A stretch of DNA of 64,000 bases from Mantis religiosa (lineage: Eukaryota > Arthropoda > Insecta > Mantodea > Mantidae): positions 52,387,137 through 52,451,136 of the forward strand of contig CM060951.1 of assembly GCA_030765055.1 (NCBI GenBank). The letters are read 5' to 3'. This document shows positions 34,210 through 47,036 of the stretch, piece by piece. Each line of letters opens with the position of its first letter. Positions within the stretch are counted from its first letter, which is position 1. Position numbers and translations under genes: made by a program. Below the pieces are notes generated by a model, which was not told the DNA's origin, made no database searches, and saw nothing but the letters and a program-made list of their open reading frames with translations.

Positions 34210-34621
34210 TGTGGGAATTGCTGAGCTGGCTTTCGGGTAGGACCCCTATTTAAGCTTCGTTGAGCTAGCACCCGGAGGACTTGACAGAGAGATTTGAGAG
34301 AGGACTTGCTGATCCTCTCTATAAACATTAAAAAGAGTTTATTTTAAAGTGCTACTACGAGTAAGATCGCTAGCAGGGTGCACCGGAACGTACATCTCTT
34401 GCCAGTTGCACAAGGTTCAGCCATACAAGCAACGCATCTCTAAAGGTAAAGTTACACTATATCACTATGTATTTGAATGTTACTAAAGCGCCCCTGATCT
34501 CATCCAGATCAGGGAATGCCCTGTAGAAACGCTATGCAGTTTTGGAATACAGTTAATAAGTTGATTTTGAATTAGATGTTTCTTCTGCTCTACCTTATCC
34601 ATAGCTACGCTCCCAGTTACA
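34210..34621 (+). mobile_element. possible solo LTR of another family
   Basis: 412 bp bounded by TGTGGG.. and ..GTTACA. It contains a TATA-like ctatttaagcttcgttgag near the start, and a later tacagttaataagttgatt. The layout resembles an LTR (TG..CA ends, promoter-like middle), but no target duplication is visible and no second copy is in the window. Confidence 0.3.
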
Positions 34622-34793
34622 TAAGGTTAAAGTGTGAAACCCCTTACCTTTTAAACCCCTACAAAACCTGGTAGTTTTGTCATGTAATATATGGTCTCGA
34701 CACCAGGTTCCAAACCCAGTACCTTTGCACCTCTCGCAATTTCTATCAACCCCCAAAACCCTCATGTAACATAATTTATAATTTTATTTAATA

Positions 34794-34797
<4 letters not shown>

Positions 34798-34864
<67 letters not shown>
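34798..34864. repeat. (AT)n microsatellite
   Basis: About 33 units, essentially uninterrupted except for a gtgt at its left edge. Confidence 0.95.
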
Positions 34865-34866
<2 letters not shown>

Positions 34867-35377
34867 TACAGAACAAAGGTAGACTCCGTTAGAGTATACA
34901 ATACATGTGTGTCCAAGATATTCTTGTTTTAATTTACATTTTAGAATACTTAAACGTATCTCCAATAGGAAGTCCTTAACTGTCTCTTTTTTATCGTCTC
35001 TCTCACTCTCTCTCCCTCTCCCTCTCTTATTGGAAACCAAAGAGAACGCGATCTCGAAGGCGTTGCCAGCTCTTAAAAACTCAAGAATCGGTTAAAGCCT
35101 ACTGTGTTTTTGCCTTGTAACTACAGGAACTATGTAATGAAAATTATTTGTAATATGCCTAACTCAATTAACATGAATCACATAGAAGAATAGGGTTTCT
35201 AACAAAGTAAATATAATGACATAACAGTGCAAAAGCATTAGACTTTATCGTCCTTTGTTTCTAGGTTCAAGTAAAGAGAATAGGAAGTAATGATGTGCAA
35301 TAACTAACCATCCTTTTGGTTCCCTGTATTTGTCTATACCTACAACGAAATGAGTGGATAAATCGTAGATTGTATTT
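34865..35377. other. no recognisable feature
   Basis: AT-rich, with a CT-rich patch at 34995-35028. Confidence 0.4.
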
Positions 35378-36241
35378 ATTGTGCATATTCCAAAACTTAC
35401 AATTTACAACTTTTGGCTACATTTATTTGTCTTTACCTTGCTGCTACCTTGGCTTGCATGACACCCTGGTCTTTAGCTCTGCCGGGTAGCTCTTAACCTC
35501 CATACCTCCTTGATTACTTAATTAGTACCTTTCTTCCCCCTCACCTTCCTTTCTTATATTCTTTACATTTGTGGCCTAATTTCTTTTACTTTCTGCAAAA
35601 ACTCACCAATACTTCATAACTTCTTTTCCTCCCTGCCCGTTAAAATTTTTATAGCTACTATCCTCTTCTCTACTTTCTCCCATTTTTCTTCCCAAACCTT
35701 TTTTCTCCATTTTGCAATCTCCTCGCATTCTGTTACATAGTGTTCTGTGCTTTCTTTTCTCCCACACAATTCACAAATTCCCTTTTCCCTACCTCTTATC
35801 CCTCTTAGAAATATTATTCCTGTTCTCATCCATGCTAACTATTCTCTCTCTAGCTAATTGCAGAAATCAACATATGTTTCTCGTCCCCAATTTCTTTTTA
35901 TTTGCTTGTAAAATTGTAATGATGTCATATTTTCTAGACTTCCCCATATTTCCTGTCTTTCTATATCTTCTATTCTGCATTTTACTAATTTACCCACATC
36001 GCATGTATTCCTTTCCTCTAATCTCCATATATCTCCCATTCCTATTTTTTCCATAATTCCTTCTATCTCTGCTCAACAACTATTTGAGTTCTCTAATCGT
36101 TTCGTTTAACTCTGTGGCCCCCCCCCCCCCCCCCAGATCTCTACTGCATACAACATTTCGGATTCAACTAGTGTTTCGTACATTCCTTCTAACCATTTGG
36201 TTGTCATTTCTAGTTTATATTTGCATATTCTTATTCCATCA
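35378..36241 (-). pseudogene. LINE 3' fragment, second copy
   Basis: Same family as 20131-20497 plus 21798-23022. On minus the protein segments are 'GIGDIWRLEERNTCDVGKL' with one change, 'MRTGIIFLRGIRGREKGIC', a zinc-like motif C-x2-C-x5-H-x4-C ('CELCGRKESTEHYVTEC') and 'KVWEEKWEKVEKRIVAI'. The 5' end is truncated at about 36241, and about 190 bp are deleted near a run of C at 36117-36134. It reads through the site where the other copy carries a mariner. Confidence 0.8.
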
Positions 36242-37328
36242 GTGACAAAAGCTTAATTGTATGAACATGAAGTAGAAGGAAAAGTTTTAATCAGAATAGT
36301 TTTTAGAAGGGTGAGTATAGTCGCAGGTAAATCCAACGAAAATTTTTATTTCAAACATTTCAGTCATTTTATTTGTATATACTTTTTCCCAACACTTTTA
36401 GGTCATTGTTAACAAGTTATTTCCTTTTAAATATACATTATTGGTTCTAGTTACGTAAGAATTTACATTCTTCATACTCGATAAACAGTTCTGCTTTAAC
36501 CACCTTGGCTGGTCCATTAGTGTAACACTGCAAAGGACGAATTCAGTTGTTGGACTTGTGCCATTTCTGCACTGTGGCGTTTCTTCAGAGTAGGGTCGGC
36601 CCTAGGCCAGACAGTGACATTGACACTAGACTCTCCACATTTGTAACCATTAAAATGAGCACACTTAGTCATAGCGCATTGCACTTCCCGTCTCGCTGTA
36701 ATGCACGTGTATCGCGTGACGCTTCCCTTGTTTTTCCTTGTCCATTTGTTTTATTGTGGCGTACCCTCACTTACTAGTAAATGCGTCCATGTTGCAGAGC
36801 TGATTTGCGTGGGAAGAGCCTCTTAAACCTTCGTACATTCACCCTTTCCAGTGGCGGAATACGTTTGCTTAAGGATCTAAATATCTCTATCATGGCGGGG
36901 CAGTATCGAACTTAGGACCTAAGCAACACGTCCCGTCTAAATCTCCGGTAGAATTATCAGTTCTTCCTCTTTCCGAAAAAGTAGTTTCATTTTTAAACTT
37001 TTAATTGCAAAGCGGTTTTACATGAGAACAATACAAACAATAATGATAAACATTGAAATAATAGAACTGTTTCTGGTAGAGTGGTCTACGAGCTGTCTTT
37101 CCGATTGAATTCCCCGCCGAAGGTGGAAAGTTATCCATCAATGTGCGATAATTAGAAAAAATAAAATAAAATCTGCAGTAACTTAACTAAAATTTAAGAA
37201 CTAAAACATAAAAGACGTTGTGCCCTCTAATAATACTAAGAAGTTAAAGAGGGCTGTAGTGGAAAGGAAATTATTTAATCTAGGTGATTTACTCACTAGT
37301 TTGTGTACTAAAGAATCTTAGTATTTTA
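36242..37328. other. no recognisable gene
   Basis: A moderately GC-richer part at 36540-36960 holds a 76-codon frame without motifs and a possible decayed tRNA-like stretch (gcagtatcgaacttaggacc) near 36900-36920. The latter is too weak to call. Confidence 0.35.
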
Positions 37329-37332
37329 GTAT

Positions 37333-37802
37333 TGTGACTTTGTGGGTTCATAGAATTAAAATTCCAATTTGCCGAAATTCGAAATGTACTTTATTTCCGT
37401 AGAGATACACTGTTCAATTGTCACGTATCAACATTACATCACCAATTCAACAGAATCTCCCAAGGTCGATGACAATGACAAACAGCGTCCAGTTTACATC
37501 AGCTCTCGTTACAACAACACTCTTGTTACACAACTGACTCATCACTAGCCATGACTTCTTTTTATACACCCATTCATGAATTTCAGACTATTATAGAATC
37601 TTCTCTAACATGTCACCAGATAAAGAACGAATGTTCTAGAATGTAACTATATCGGTGCCGGCAAGTCTTTAACCTCTGTGATAAACTATCCGTCTCTTGT
37701 TTATCGGCGCTAACGTTAATTGTCTTAGCTTTGTGAACGCTAGCCGCCTATCAGTTCCTTTGTGTACACTAGCCGCGCGATCGTAAATAAAGGCTCGCGA
37801 CA
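37333..37802 (-). mobile_element. LTR-B solo LTR
   Basis: 470 bp, TGTGACTTTGTGGG to ..CTCGCGACA on plus, flanked by GTAT (37329-37332, 37803-37806). It is the closest relative in the window of the LTR attached to integrase at 4352: both contain cggcaccgatatagttacat (here inverted). Confidence 0.85.
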
Positions 37803-37954
37803 GTATTTTAATGATGAGTGGAACAGAATATTTTGAACTGTATTGAAAAGAAAATATATTGCATTTGTTTTTATTGAAAACCCCGTATACATTTTAAAAT
37901 TGCTATATCTGCCATTGCATTGGATTGTTTGGAGGGGATTGTGCTGGTCTTTTG

Positions 37955-38525
37955 TACCTGTGCCCCAAGTGGGACATCCCCGAGAGAAAGGATGAGGTGA
38001 AAGGAGATAGAGGGCGACTGACTCCAGGAAGTCACTAAACTTTACTAAATAGAAACTCCCCGGCGATAGAGGACAATCGTCATCGCACTTACCGTGGCCA
38101 CAGTCACGAGGCAGTTTCGGAAAACGGAGACCGCCCCCTCCAGTACAGGCTTGCGCAACCAGTATCCCGCCAGCCGCCTTCCTGAATCGGCCCACTAGGC
38201 CAGCTCGAAGACCAAAGTCCTTCCCGCCGCAGGAGAAAGTGTTCGCTCAGAGCATATCATCCTGCCATGCATCACCGAGACACCCGCCAACACTTCTACC
38301 TTGAAAGAAACTACCAGATGGGGGATGATGTGAAATGATAATGGAGGTTAAATGGAGGGCAGGAAATTCGGGGGATGTAATTAACCTACCCAGCATTCGC
38401 CTGACGCCCCGGGAAAACACTCGAAAAACCCATAGGTCAGATAGGCCGACCACGGGAATCGGACCCGGTCCTCACGAATGCAGGTCATAGGCGAACCCGC
38501 CTGAGACATCCCGCTCGGTAAACCT
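37955..38525 (-). mobile_element. long tRNA-derived SINE, family 3
   Basis: On minus it begins with a tRNA-like head (ccgagcgggatgtctcaggc.., B box GGGTCCGATTCCC). About 500 bp of GC-rich body follow, including ggtaggttaattacatcccc and ggtgtctcggtgatgcatgg. A second copy with the same start and end is at 49127-49628. No coding capacity is evident; the minus-strand frames here are incidental. Confidence 0.75.
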
Positions 38526-39690
38526 ACCATTACGTTCACTTGTTTCATTTTTGGGTACAGCTTGCACCACAGAAGTTGTTCTGCAGGACAAGGAAGACAC
38601 ACCTGATCATGGAGGGCAGAAGTCAATTTCAGAAGCCAGTTTCTGTATTGGAAAACTCTCACCGAAGTTAACCCTGCTCTTTAAACCAAAATCTGTATGC
38701 CTCTAGAAAGCTCACAATATTGAAGACCTCCCCTTTTTTAAAGCTTCTGTGGTTTGAGTACGTTCTTCCTATTATCAGCAGAAATATAATCGTGGCCAGA
38801 ACAAAACGGTAGTCCGATTTACTCTTATAGTATTTGAATGCAGAAGCTAAAATTCTATTTTCGTTATTTAAGAGCCTTATACTCGCATCTCGAGTGCCTC
38901 CAGTTAAACAAAAGGCTTTATATTTAAGGTTTGAGGTTATGTAAACTTGATTTGAATACGAAAAATTTCTTGTGTTTTATATTTATTATATCAGTCAGCA
39001 ATAATACATGCTTTGTAGATCTGGGAGAACAGATACAAAATAATCAGATAATAACATTGTAGAGGATGGACAGTGTGCTTCCTGTGAACTAATACAAATG
39101 TGTTACTGCACTAATACAAATGTGATAGTTAACTAATAAAATGGTATACATACCTCAATAGTGAGAATTTATACAGCAATAGAGAATAGAAAATCAAATG
39201 TGGAACAGTAGATCATTCAGAAGTGGAAGTGTCATCACTGTAAAGCAGATCCTGTGGTAGTCGTCGCATCAGTCGCGTTAGCCGGCGACTTCGGACGCCG
39301 ATGTTATACGTTACAGCTCTTGGGATGTGGCGAAGATTGTAGAAGAAGCGTCCAGTAATCTGTCGGATGAAATGGTGAAGAGGAAGAAGTCCCAGCTCAT
39401 GATGTCTATATGGAGTGGGGAAAAACTGATCTACTGCATTGATATCACTTTCTCTACTCTTGTAAAACTATTCTGTCATATACTTATTCCATTATCTAGA
39501 TACTTTAAGTTAATCACGATACACGTTTCATCAATGTTAATTTTCTTGTAAATGCGAGGAGAATATTGAAAAGCAGCAGGCTTTAAGCGTTGTCAACATT
39601 TTAAGGAGCTAGTCGCAATGTGATCATTTATACGCAAAACTTCAATTTTGTCTAAAACAGCTCTAAAAGTTTTGATCTATTTTAACATCT
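38526..39690. other. no recognisable feature
   Basis: Short frames only; nothing supported. Confidence 0.4.
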
Positions 39691-39695
39691 GCCAC

Positions 39696-39878
39696 ATAAG
39701 TCATATCGAACGGTGAAAAAAATGTAGGAAATGTTTCTCAAATAAGCCTAGGGTCCATAGAGCCTAGAGTTACCCGACATTATCTTTCAAATTTAGGGAA
39801 ACCCAGAAAAAGGCGTTATTCAGATAACCCACGCTGACTGAGATCCGAACTCGGGATTCTTGAATGTGAGGCAGATAA
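39696..39878 (-). mobile_element. tRNA-derived SINE, family 1 (old)
   Basis: Contains gtccatagagcctagagtta, acccgacattatctttcaa and gatccgaactcgggattc from family 1. It is diverged and cut in the tRNA-like head. Confidence 0.7.
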
Positions 39879-40454
39879 AGCTGGCCATAAATTTTTATTA
39901 AAATTCTATTATATGCTAGAGAAGTTTTTATGACAACTGAAATGTAGATCCATTATTTTCTGGGAATGCCTTCAAAAGTCCTCTTCATTGTGCTAAAAAT
40001 TCGATAACCATAAGAAATAAATAAAATTGTACTAACAAGAAGTATACATGTCGCAAAAGCACTGTGTGTAAATTATACCTTTTTTAAACTTTTTATTGAA
40101 CCGTTTCGGAGGTATCCGTTGTTATTTGTCTGAATTTTTAAAATTTATACCTTCCAAAAATGGGAATTCGTTATTCTTTTTTATCTCTTGACCTTGCAAG
40201 GAGAAAGCTCTTTTAAAGCCGCTATCAGTTCCTGAAAGATTCGACTATCTCTTCTTTGTTGCCATATTCTTTGCACTTCCAAGAATATCAGAACTTAGAT
40301 AATGCCTGTTTCGATTAACAGGAAATTTAGAAATATATTTCGTGAGAATATTTTTACCAGTAGTTGACCGTTGTAGACTCTATTTATTACATACCTATAT
40401 ATACTTCATACACAAAACTTTATAACAATTTAAAAATTATAATTATGTATTTAA
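39879..40454. other. no recognisable feature
   Basis: AT-rich sequence before the AAT array. Confidence 0.4.
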
Positions 40455-40465
40455 TGATGATGATG

Positions 40466-41640
<1,175 letters not shown>

Positions 41641-41944
41641 TTACGTATTTACTATAACAATGAATTTACATTCTTATAATACCACACAGTAGGTCAATCT
41701 CAATGTTCTTTCCAGCAGTCCTACAGTAACCACGAAGAAGCAATTATTACTATTAAAATAGTTCCCACTACATATCTGTATTTTAAATTAAAACGGCAGC
41801 ATTTAAAACAATTATTTCTAGCGGATCATTGACGGATTTTCCACAGTGAAATATATGCATTTTGTTTTAATGTTCATATATTGCCAATGGCAATTGCATA
41901 AATTAGTGGAAATTAATTGTTCTTTCACACTGGCCGTGCCTAGG
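41641..41944. other. no recognisable feature
   Basis: AT-rich spacer. Confidence 0.4.
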
Positions 41945-42105
41945 CTAAAGTATGGAAAGATAGACTCAGACTGAAAAATTCAATGCCATAGCCGGGATTT
42001 GAACCAACCAGTTTTGGTTAGAGTGGCTGGACGGCGAACATAAGATCCGTGGTTAAGATCACGGCTATGGCATTGAAGTTTTCAGTTTGACTCTATCTTT
42101 CCATG
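41945..42105 (+). mobile_element. foldback family-2-like SINE
   Basis: 41950-42006 is the inverted counterpart of about 42050-42104. Both contain the tail (gatagactcagactgaaaaa / its complement), the CCATAGCC half-stem and the B-box region. Between them lies a short anticodon-like hairpin (gagtggctggacggcgaac). The arms agree at about five sixths of positions. Confidence 0.7.
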
Positions 42106-43256
42106 CATAAATTAGTGTTCGAAGACAGTAATATGTGGAAATAACAACTTTACTAACAGAAACCATTTCAGCTAACCGTCAATTTGAATGTTTTATAAGA
42201 ATACAAGTATAGCATTACACAAAGATACGTATTACTGAGTCGAATAAAAACATGTTCGTTGTTTAAATGGATATTCTTACTAAAATGTCAGTAATATAAA
42301 CAGAATTATATAGTTAATACAAATACAAGAAAAGACTAATTAATAATGCAAGGAGTAAGACTGCAGCAAAATAATGACGGTAAAATGATTAAAATGGATG
42401 AAAGGCCATAATAGTTCAAAATGTTATAAATGACCCACAAATAAAATAATAAATATGCATTTGCATGATGTGGGATTCATATTAAAGATTTATGTTCATG
42501 TTCCTATGACGTAACAAATAACAGATGGCGTTTCATCAGAATCGGCATCTGATAAATACGTGTAAAGAAACAGCTTAAATAATTGACCAACTCTACAGAT
42601 TGGTTGATATAGTAATTCAGTCTTTCAGAAACTTTTTCACCTTTGTTCCCTGCATATTGTGTTTAATTACCCAAAGTATTCCAGGAAATACTGATCATAA
42701 GATATCTTTTGTTATGTGATGCCAGACTGCTGACTTAGTGGGAATGTGGTACCACATCCAAGGTCAGAAACAAAAGAGTTAATCGCCCGCTTTCTGACGC
42801 TGTTGTCACAGTTCCAAATTCTCCTAACCAGTCACTCCAGTAATCTGAAGAGCTTTCCATATATGTAGCGATTATTTAAATGCGACAAAGGAATTCTCGA
42901 AATATCTTGCCTTAAATTGCTTAGTGGTAAGTAGCCTAACCCTAGGCTTGCTTCTCTATTGCCTTCCAAAAGGAATATAGACGGATAACATATACTAATC
43001 TGCTTTAATATGTATGTCTACTTATCATTTTCTTAATTACCACAGCTTTGCACAGCAAAATTATCAACTGTCATTTATTTTAAAATGTAACCAACCAAAT
43101 TAGATTCATATCAAAATTCAGAGATCGATTGTACAATGCTAAATTTTAACAATTGCTAACTTTAACAATTATAAATAAAATGTATGATGTATACCAGAAA
43201 ATGTTATTTATAGAAAAGCCCTTTCAAGGCAAAAACGGAAAAAACAAACTCACGTA
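42106..43256. other. no recognisable feature
   Basis: AT-rich; nothing supported. Confidence 0.4.
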
Positions 43257-43418
43257 TACGAGGGTGGGTCAAAAAGTAATGCCTCCTATTTTTTTTTTCT
43301 GTTTTAACTGCCAAGAAAATTGAATCCAATTTTCACAGCTTGAAAACAACATTGACGATAAATTTGTCACTATTCAATATAATCTACGTCATTTTCCACA
43401 GTTTTGGTCCACCTTTTA

Positions 43419-44668
43419 ACTAGGGCATGTATTCCAGTGTTTGCTTCCTAAGCCATTGACGCACGAACGTCTTCACAGCCTCCTCATCTTCAAAATGAAT
43501 CCCACGATGAGCTTCCTTTAGTGGCCCGAAAAGATAGAAGTCTGATGGTGCCAGGTCAGGGCTGTATGGGGGTGACGTAGACCTGCCATCCCAATTTCTC
43601 AATTTCTGCAGTGGTGTAACGGCTGGTGTGTGGTCTTGCATTGTCATGCTAAAGAAGAACATCCGCCATAGTTTATGTTGGGCGAACTCGGCGAAGACGT
43701 GCTTTCAGCTTTTTAAGAATTCTGACGTATTGGACAGAATTTATTGTGCATCCCTGCTCCAAAAAATCATTCATTAAGGACACCCTCTACATTCCAAAAC
43801 ACTGTCACCATAACTTTCCCTGCCAACCGCTGAGTTTTGATTTTTGTTTTTTTCTTTTTCCTTCGGTGACTTTGTGTGATGCCATTCCATTGACTGCCTC
43901 TTTGATTCAGATTCATTAAAATCAACCCACGTTTCTTCTCCAGTAACAATTTTTTCCAGTAACAATTTTTTCCAGAAACTCCTCTCCCTCCAAATTGAAG
44001 CGCTGCAAGTGTTCCTTGTTTGTTTGTTTTGGGCGGCTGACATTCTTTTTTTTTTTTTTTTGCTTGTTCCATTTATACCCCGCCTTAAACTACTATCGGC
44101 GGTCGTTCTCCTTTGGAACATACTGGAGGTGTTAACTCGTATTCCTTGGGTTTATTTATCATTACATCGCGCACACATTCACACTCTCATTCATACCTCC
44201 AGACTCTGGGGAGGATGGGGAATTATCTTGGTCGGAGAAAAATCCCCACCCCCACCGCCGGGAATCGAACCCGGGACCCCTAGCACGGTCCCAAAGTGAA
44301 CAACCTTTTGAGTAACCTAGTTGTTCAATAATCGTCATCACACTGCCTTTACTGAGGGAGGTAATGCGACACAGTTCAAGTGCACCTGTTGTTACCCGGC
44401 GATCACCACGAATGATGTCATCGACTCGCTGAATGTTGCATGGAGTCACTGCAGTCACCGGCCTCCCGCTGCGCTTTTCATCTGTCAATGGTGTTTGCCC
44501 TTCAGCTTCGTTACAGCGACCTACCCATCGTCTAACAGTGCTGACATCCACCGTTGTATCACCATACACATATTTTAGCCTTTCGTGAATGCGAATTGGC
44601 GTTTCACCTACTGCAGTCAAAAATTCGATCACAGAGCTCTGTCTAATACGAATGTCGATGTCAGCCAT
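43419..44668 (-). pseudogene. mariner transposase, interrupted and mutated (copy 1)
   Basis: The N-terminus (from 44668) is MADIDIRIRQSSVIEFLTAV, with 'YGDTTVDVSTVRRWVGRCNE', open for about 118 codons up to the SINE. Beyond the SINE: 'VTGEETWVDFNE' (about 43950), frameshifts around an A run, a damaged second motif, then 'PPYSPDLAPSDFYLFGPLKE' to 43420. The catalytic motif reads TGEETW instead of TGDETW, replacing the first Asp by Glu. The C-terminus ends early because about 19 bp present in copy 2 are missing. Confidence 0.85.
44047..44292 (-). mobile_element. tRNA-derived SINE, family 4, inside a mariner
   Basis: On minus it starts near 44291 with a tRNA-like head (gtgctaggggtcccgggttc.. 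B box GGTTCGATTCCC). It continues tggggatttttctccgacca.. and ends in a run of 16-18 A (44047-44064 on plus is T). A second copy is at 63728. It interrupts the transposase between its DNA-binding and catalytic halves, so it is younger than the mariner. Confidence 0.8.
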
Positions 44669-44827
44669 TTTGCAAGAAGATGCAGTGCTGCCACCTGTTG
44701 ACTTAGGAAGTTACTACTGCAGGGGATTGGAGAAAAAGCTTTGAGGAATTGCACCAAATGCAAAGTTTTCACATAACTTACTTATTTAAGGAAATAAGGA
44801 GACATTACTTTTTGACCCACCCTCGTA

Positions 44828-46114
44828 TTTACAAATAAAGAAATTGCATAACCTGACTATAGAGAAGCTGCCAGTGCTTGCTTTGGAAGCAAGATTTTCT
44901 TAAAACGTGGGCTAAGTTATTTAGAATTTCGGATTTTTTTTGTAAAGAATGCAGAAATTACAGTACGAATTAGCAGTTGGAAAAGCGTTTTTAAAATGGA
45001 TACTTACAATTTAAGTATTGTATATAAGAATTGTAAAAGGGACAGTACTCCAGTGTTTGGACACTAAGGTCAGAAGGAAATCATAATTGGTTCTCCCATG
45101 CAGCCATCCCGCTTGGTTCTCGCTGTTTAATCATTCCTTTAAGTCTATAATAACAATTTTTTAATTTAAAGAATTCTTAGACATCCGCCACTGAAATGAA
45201 AACACAACGCTATACTTATTGCACGTCGTCATGGTGCAGCTTCAATACGCATTTTTGTCTCTCAGCTCTGCGCATTTGTTTCTCAAATAAACGCACAAAA
45301 CCTGCTTTCCCTTTTTCCTTGGCACACATAAAACAAAACATGTGTTATTACTACAAAATAAAAGCACATAAATAATAGTGATGGAGCATGAAGCATATGT
45401 GCTGTTCGGCTCAACGTACTTTGTTCTAAAATTGCCACAGTAACACGACTAGAAAATATATTTTAAGTAATATGGGTGAGAACAAATGTCGGCTTTTACT
45501 CAAATGACTGGCGTTTAACGTTCGTGCATGAGTGGTGCAATTCCCAGTCATATTCTGACTTCAAGTATGACCCTGGTGCTTGTACACTAATTCTCTCAGG
45601 TTTGCTTTTTACTTTTCACTTATTGACTTCTGATAAGTGTCAAAGTCATATATTTCAAAAACTTTCAAGGCATATGTTCCATTTTTTTTATTTTGACTCA
45701 TAGATTATAATGTTTGAAAAATCATTAGAATCTGTAGAATTAGCAGTCTGACAATCACTTACAAGAATTGCGGGTTGTTTTCCTGGAAACAAAAAAGAAA
45801 AAACGATGAAACTTAAGTCTCAAACTTGTTGAAATGCTACAGAGACATGGATTGTAGAATATATTTTAAAAGTCATTTCTTCCATTCACATTTAGACTTT
45901 TTCCAGAAAATCTGGGTGATGTTAGTGATCAACAAGGGGAATGATTTCATTGCGGCATTTCGGACATGGAGAAGAGGTGACAGGGTCGTACGTGCCCGGT
46001 AATGATTCGAGTTTACTGGTGGTTTCTTGTGAGTAGTAGAAGAGGCACTCACATGCCACCAAGCACTTTTAAGCAGAGTTACAGACAAGTACCTCCCTTA
46101 AATATGTAGTCTAA
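44828..46114. other. no recognisable feature
   Basis: AT-rich; the 75-codon frame at 45476 and others have no domain. Confidence 0.4.
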
Positions 46115-46118
46115 ATAT

Positions 46119-46598
46119 TGTGACTTTGTGGGTTCGTGAAATGAAAATTCCAGTTGCACCACTCAAAAATGTTCTTTATTTCCACAGACTTACAGTTAAA
46201 TACTTGCCAATTACACAGAACTACCTAATGCACACAATTACGATTCACCAGTTCGTCCGTTACAATTTCACTTGCACTCGTAATTACGTACAATCCTCCG
46301 ATGCACTCACACAGTCTTCTCGTCGTACACTAGCACTGCATTCTTACGCCAAGAACTAACTGACTCCTCTTGCCCGTCGTGTTGCTTATATAGGGTCAGC
46401 GGGCCGATCTGGAAGGTTCTAGATTAGATGAAATATCCCGTAAGTTCGAGAACACGGGTGGAACAGAAAGAGATGGCGCAGTGATGTTTTTCCCCAGCCA
46501 CCCCTTGTTACCGCTATCAGACAAACGAGGGGGGCGTGGCTAACGCCGACCGTCTCCTGCTTGCCCGCTCTATAGGATGTTCCGACGTTCGGGTGACA
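46119..46598 (-). mobile_element. LTR-B solo LTR
   Basis: 480 bp, TGTGACTTTGTGGG to ..TTCGGGTGACA on plus, flanked by ATAT (46115-46118, 46599-46602). It shares cacaattac.attcaccagt and ttccgacgttcgggtgaca with the copy at 30075. Confidence 0.85.
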
Positions 46599-46602
46599 AT
46601 AT

Positions 46603-47034
46603 TGTTGCATGCATATAAAACAAAATTTTGATTTAATCTTAATTCGCCATGATATATAGTACTATATTGCATATTATATCACAATAATAAATGTAACATA
46701 TCCTATCTGAAATCTCATGAGAACATAAATGTCTTCATATCTGTTCGATCTGACGTGGTAGGTAATATCTGTAGCGATTTGCAAAATCAGCATAGCTTTT
46801 TCCTTTGGAATCACCTGCTTTTATCGCGGACATTTGGTCATCCATTTTGTTACACCGTCTATTTTAAGATAAGATTTTCACTAACTAGAACATATAACTT
46901 TATATATTTTCGTTCTCGTCTAATTCACTCTAATAATCAATTTCAGTAATAGCATTTTCATCTCTATCATCAGAATTATCAAATATTAGAGCCCGAATAC
47001 TCTCTCCCTCAGGTACATAAGGAACCTTCAGAGT
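46603..47034. other. no recognisable feature
   Basis: AT-rich spacer between a solo LTR and a mariner. Confidence 0.4.
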
Positions 47035-47036
47035 TA

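Larger units (their letters stand above)
43259..44825 (-). mobile_element. mariner transposon, family GAGGGTGGG, copy 1 (with SINE insert)
   Basis: TIRs CGAGGGTGGGTCAAAAAGTA, perfect over about 20 bp at both ends, flanked by TA (43257-43258, 44826-44827). Length is 1,567 bp, including a SINE of about 245 bp at 44047-44292; without it the element is about the size of copy 2 (47037-48363). The transposase reads on minus. Confidence 0.9.

Noticed and set aside
37740..38662. Minus-strand frames of 68-151 codons
   Set aside because: Fall in a solo LTR and a family-3 SINE; GC-rich repeats give chance open frames.
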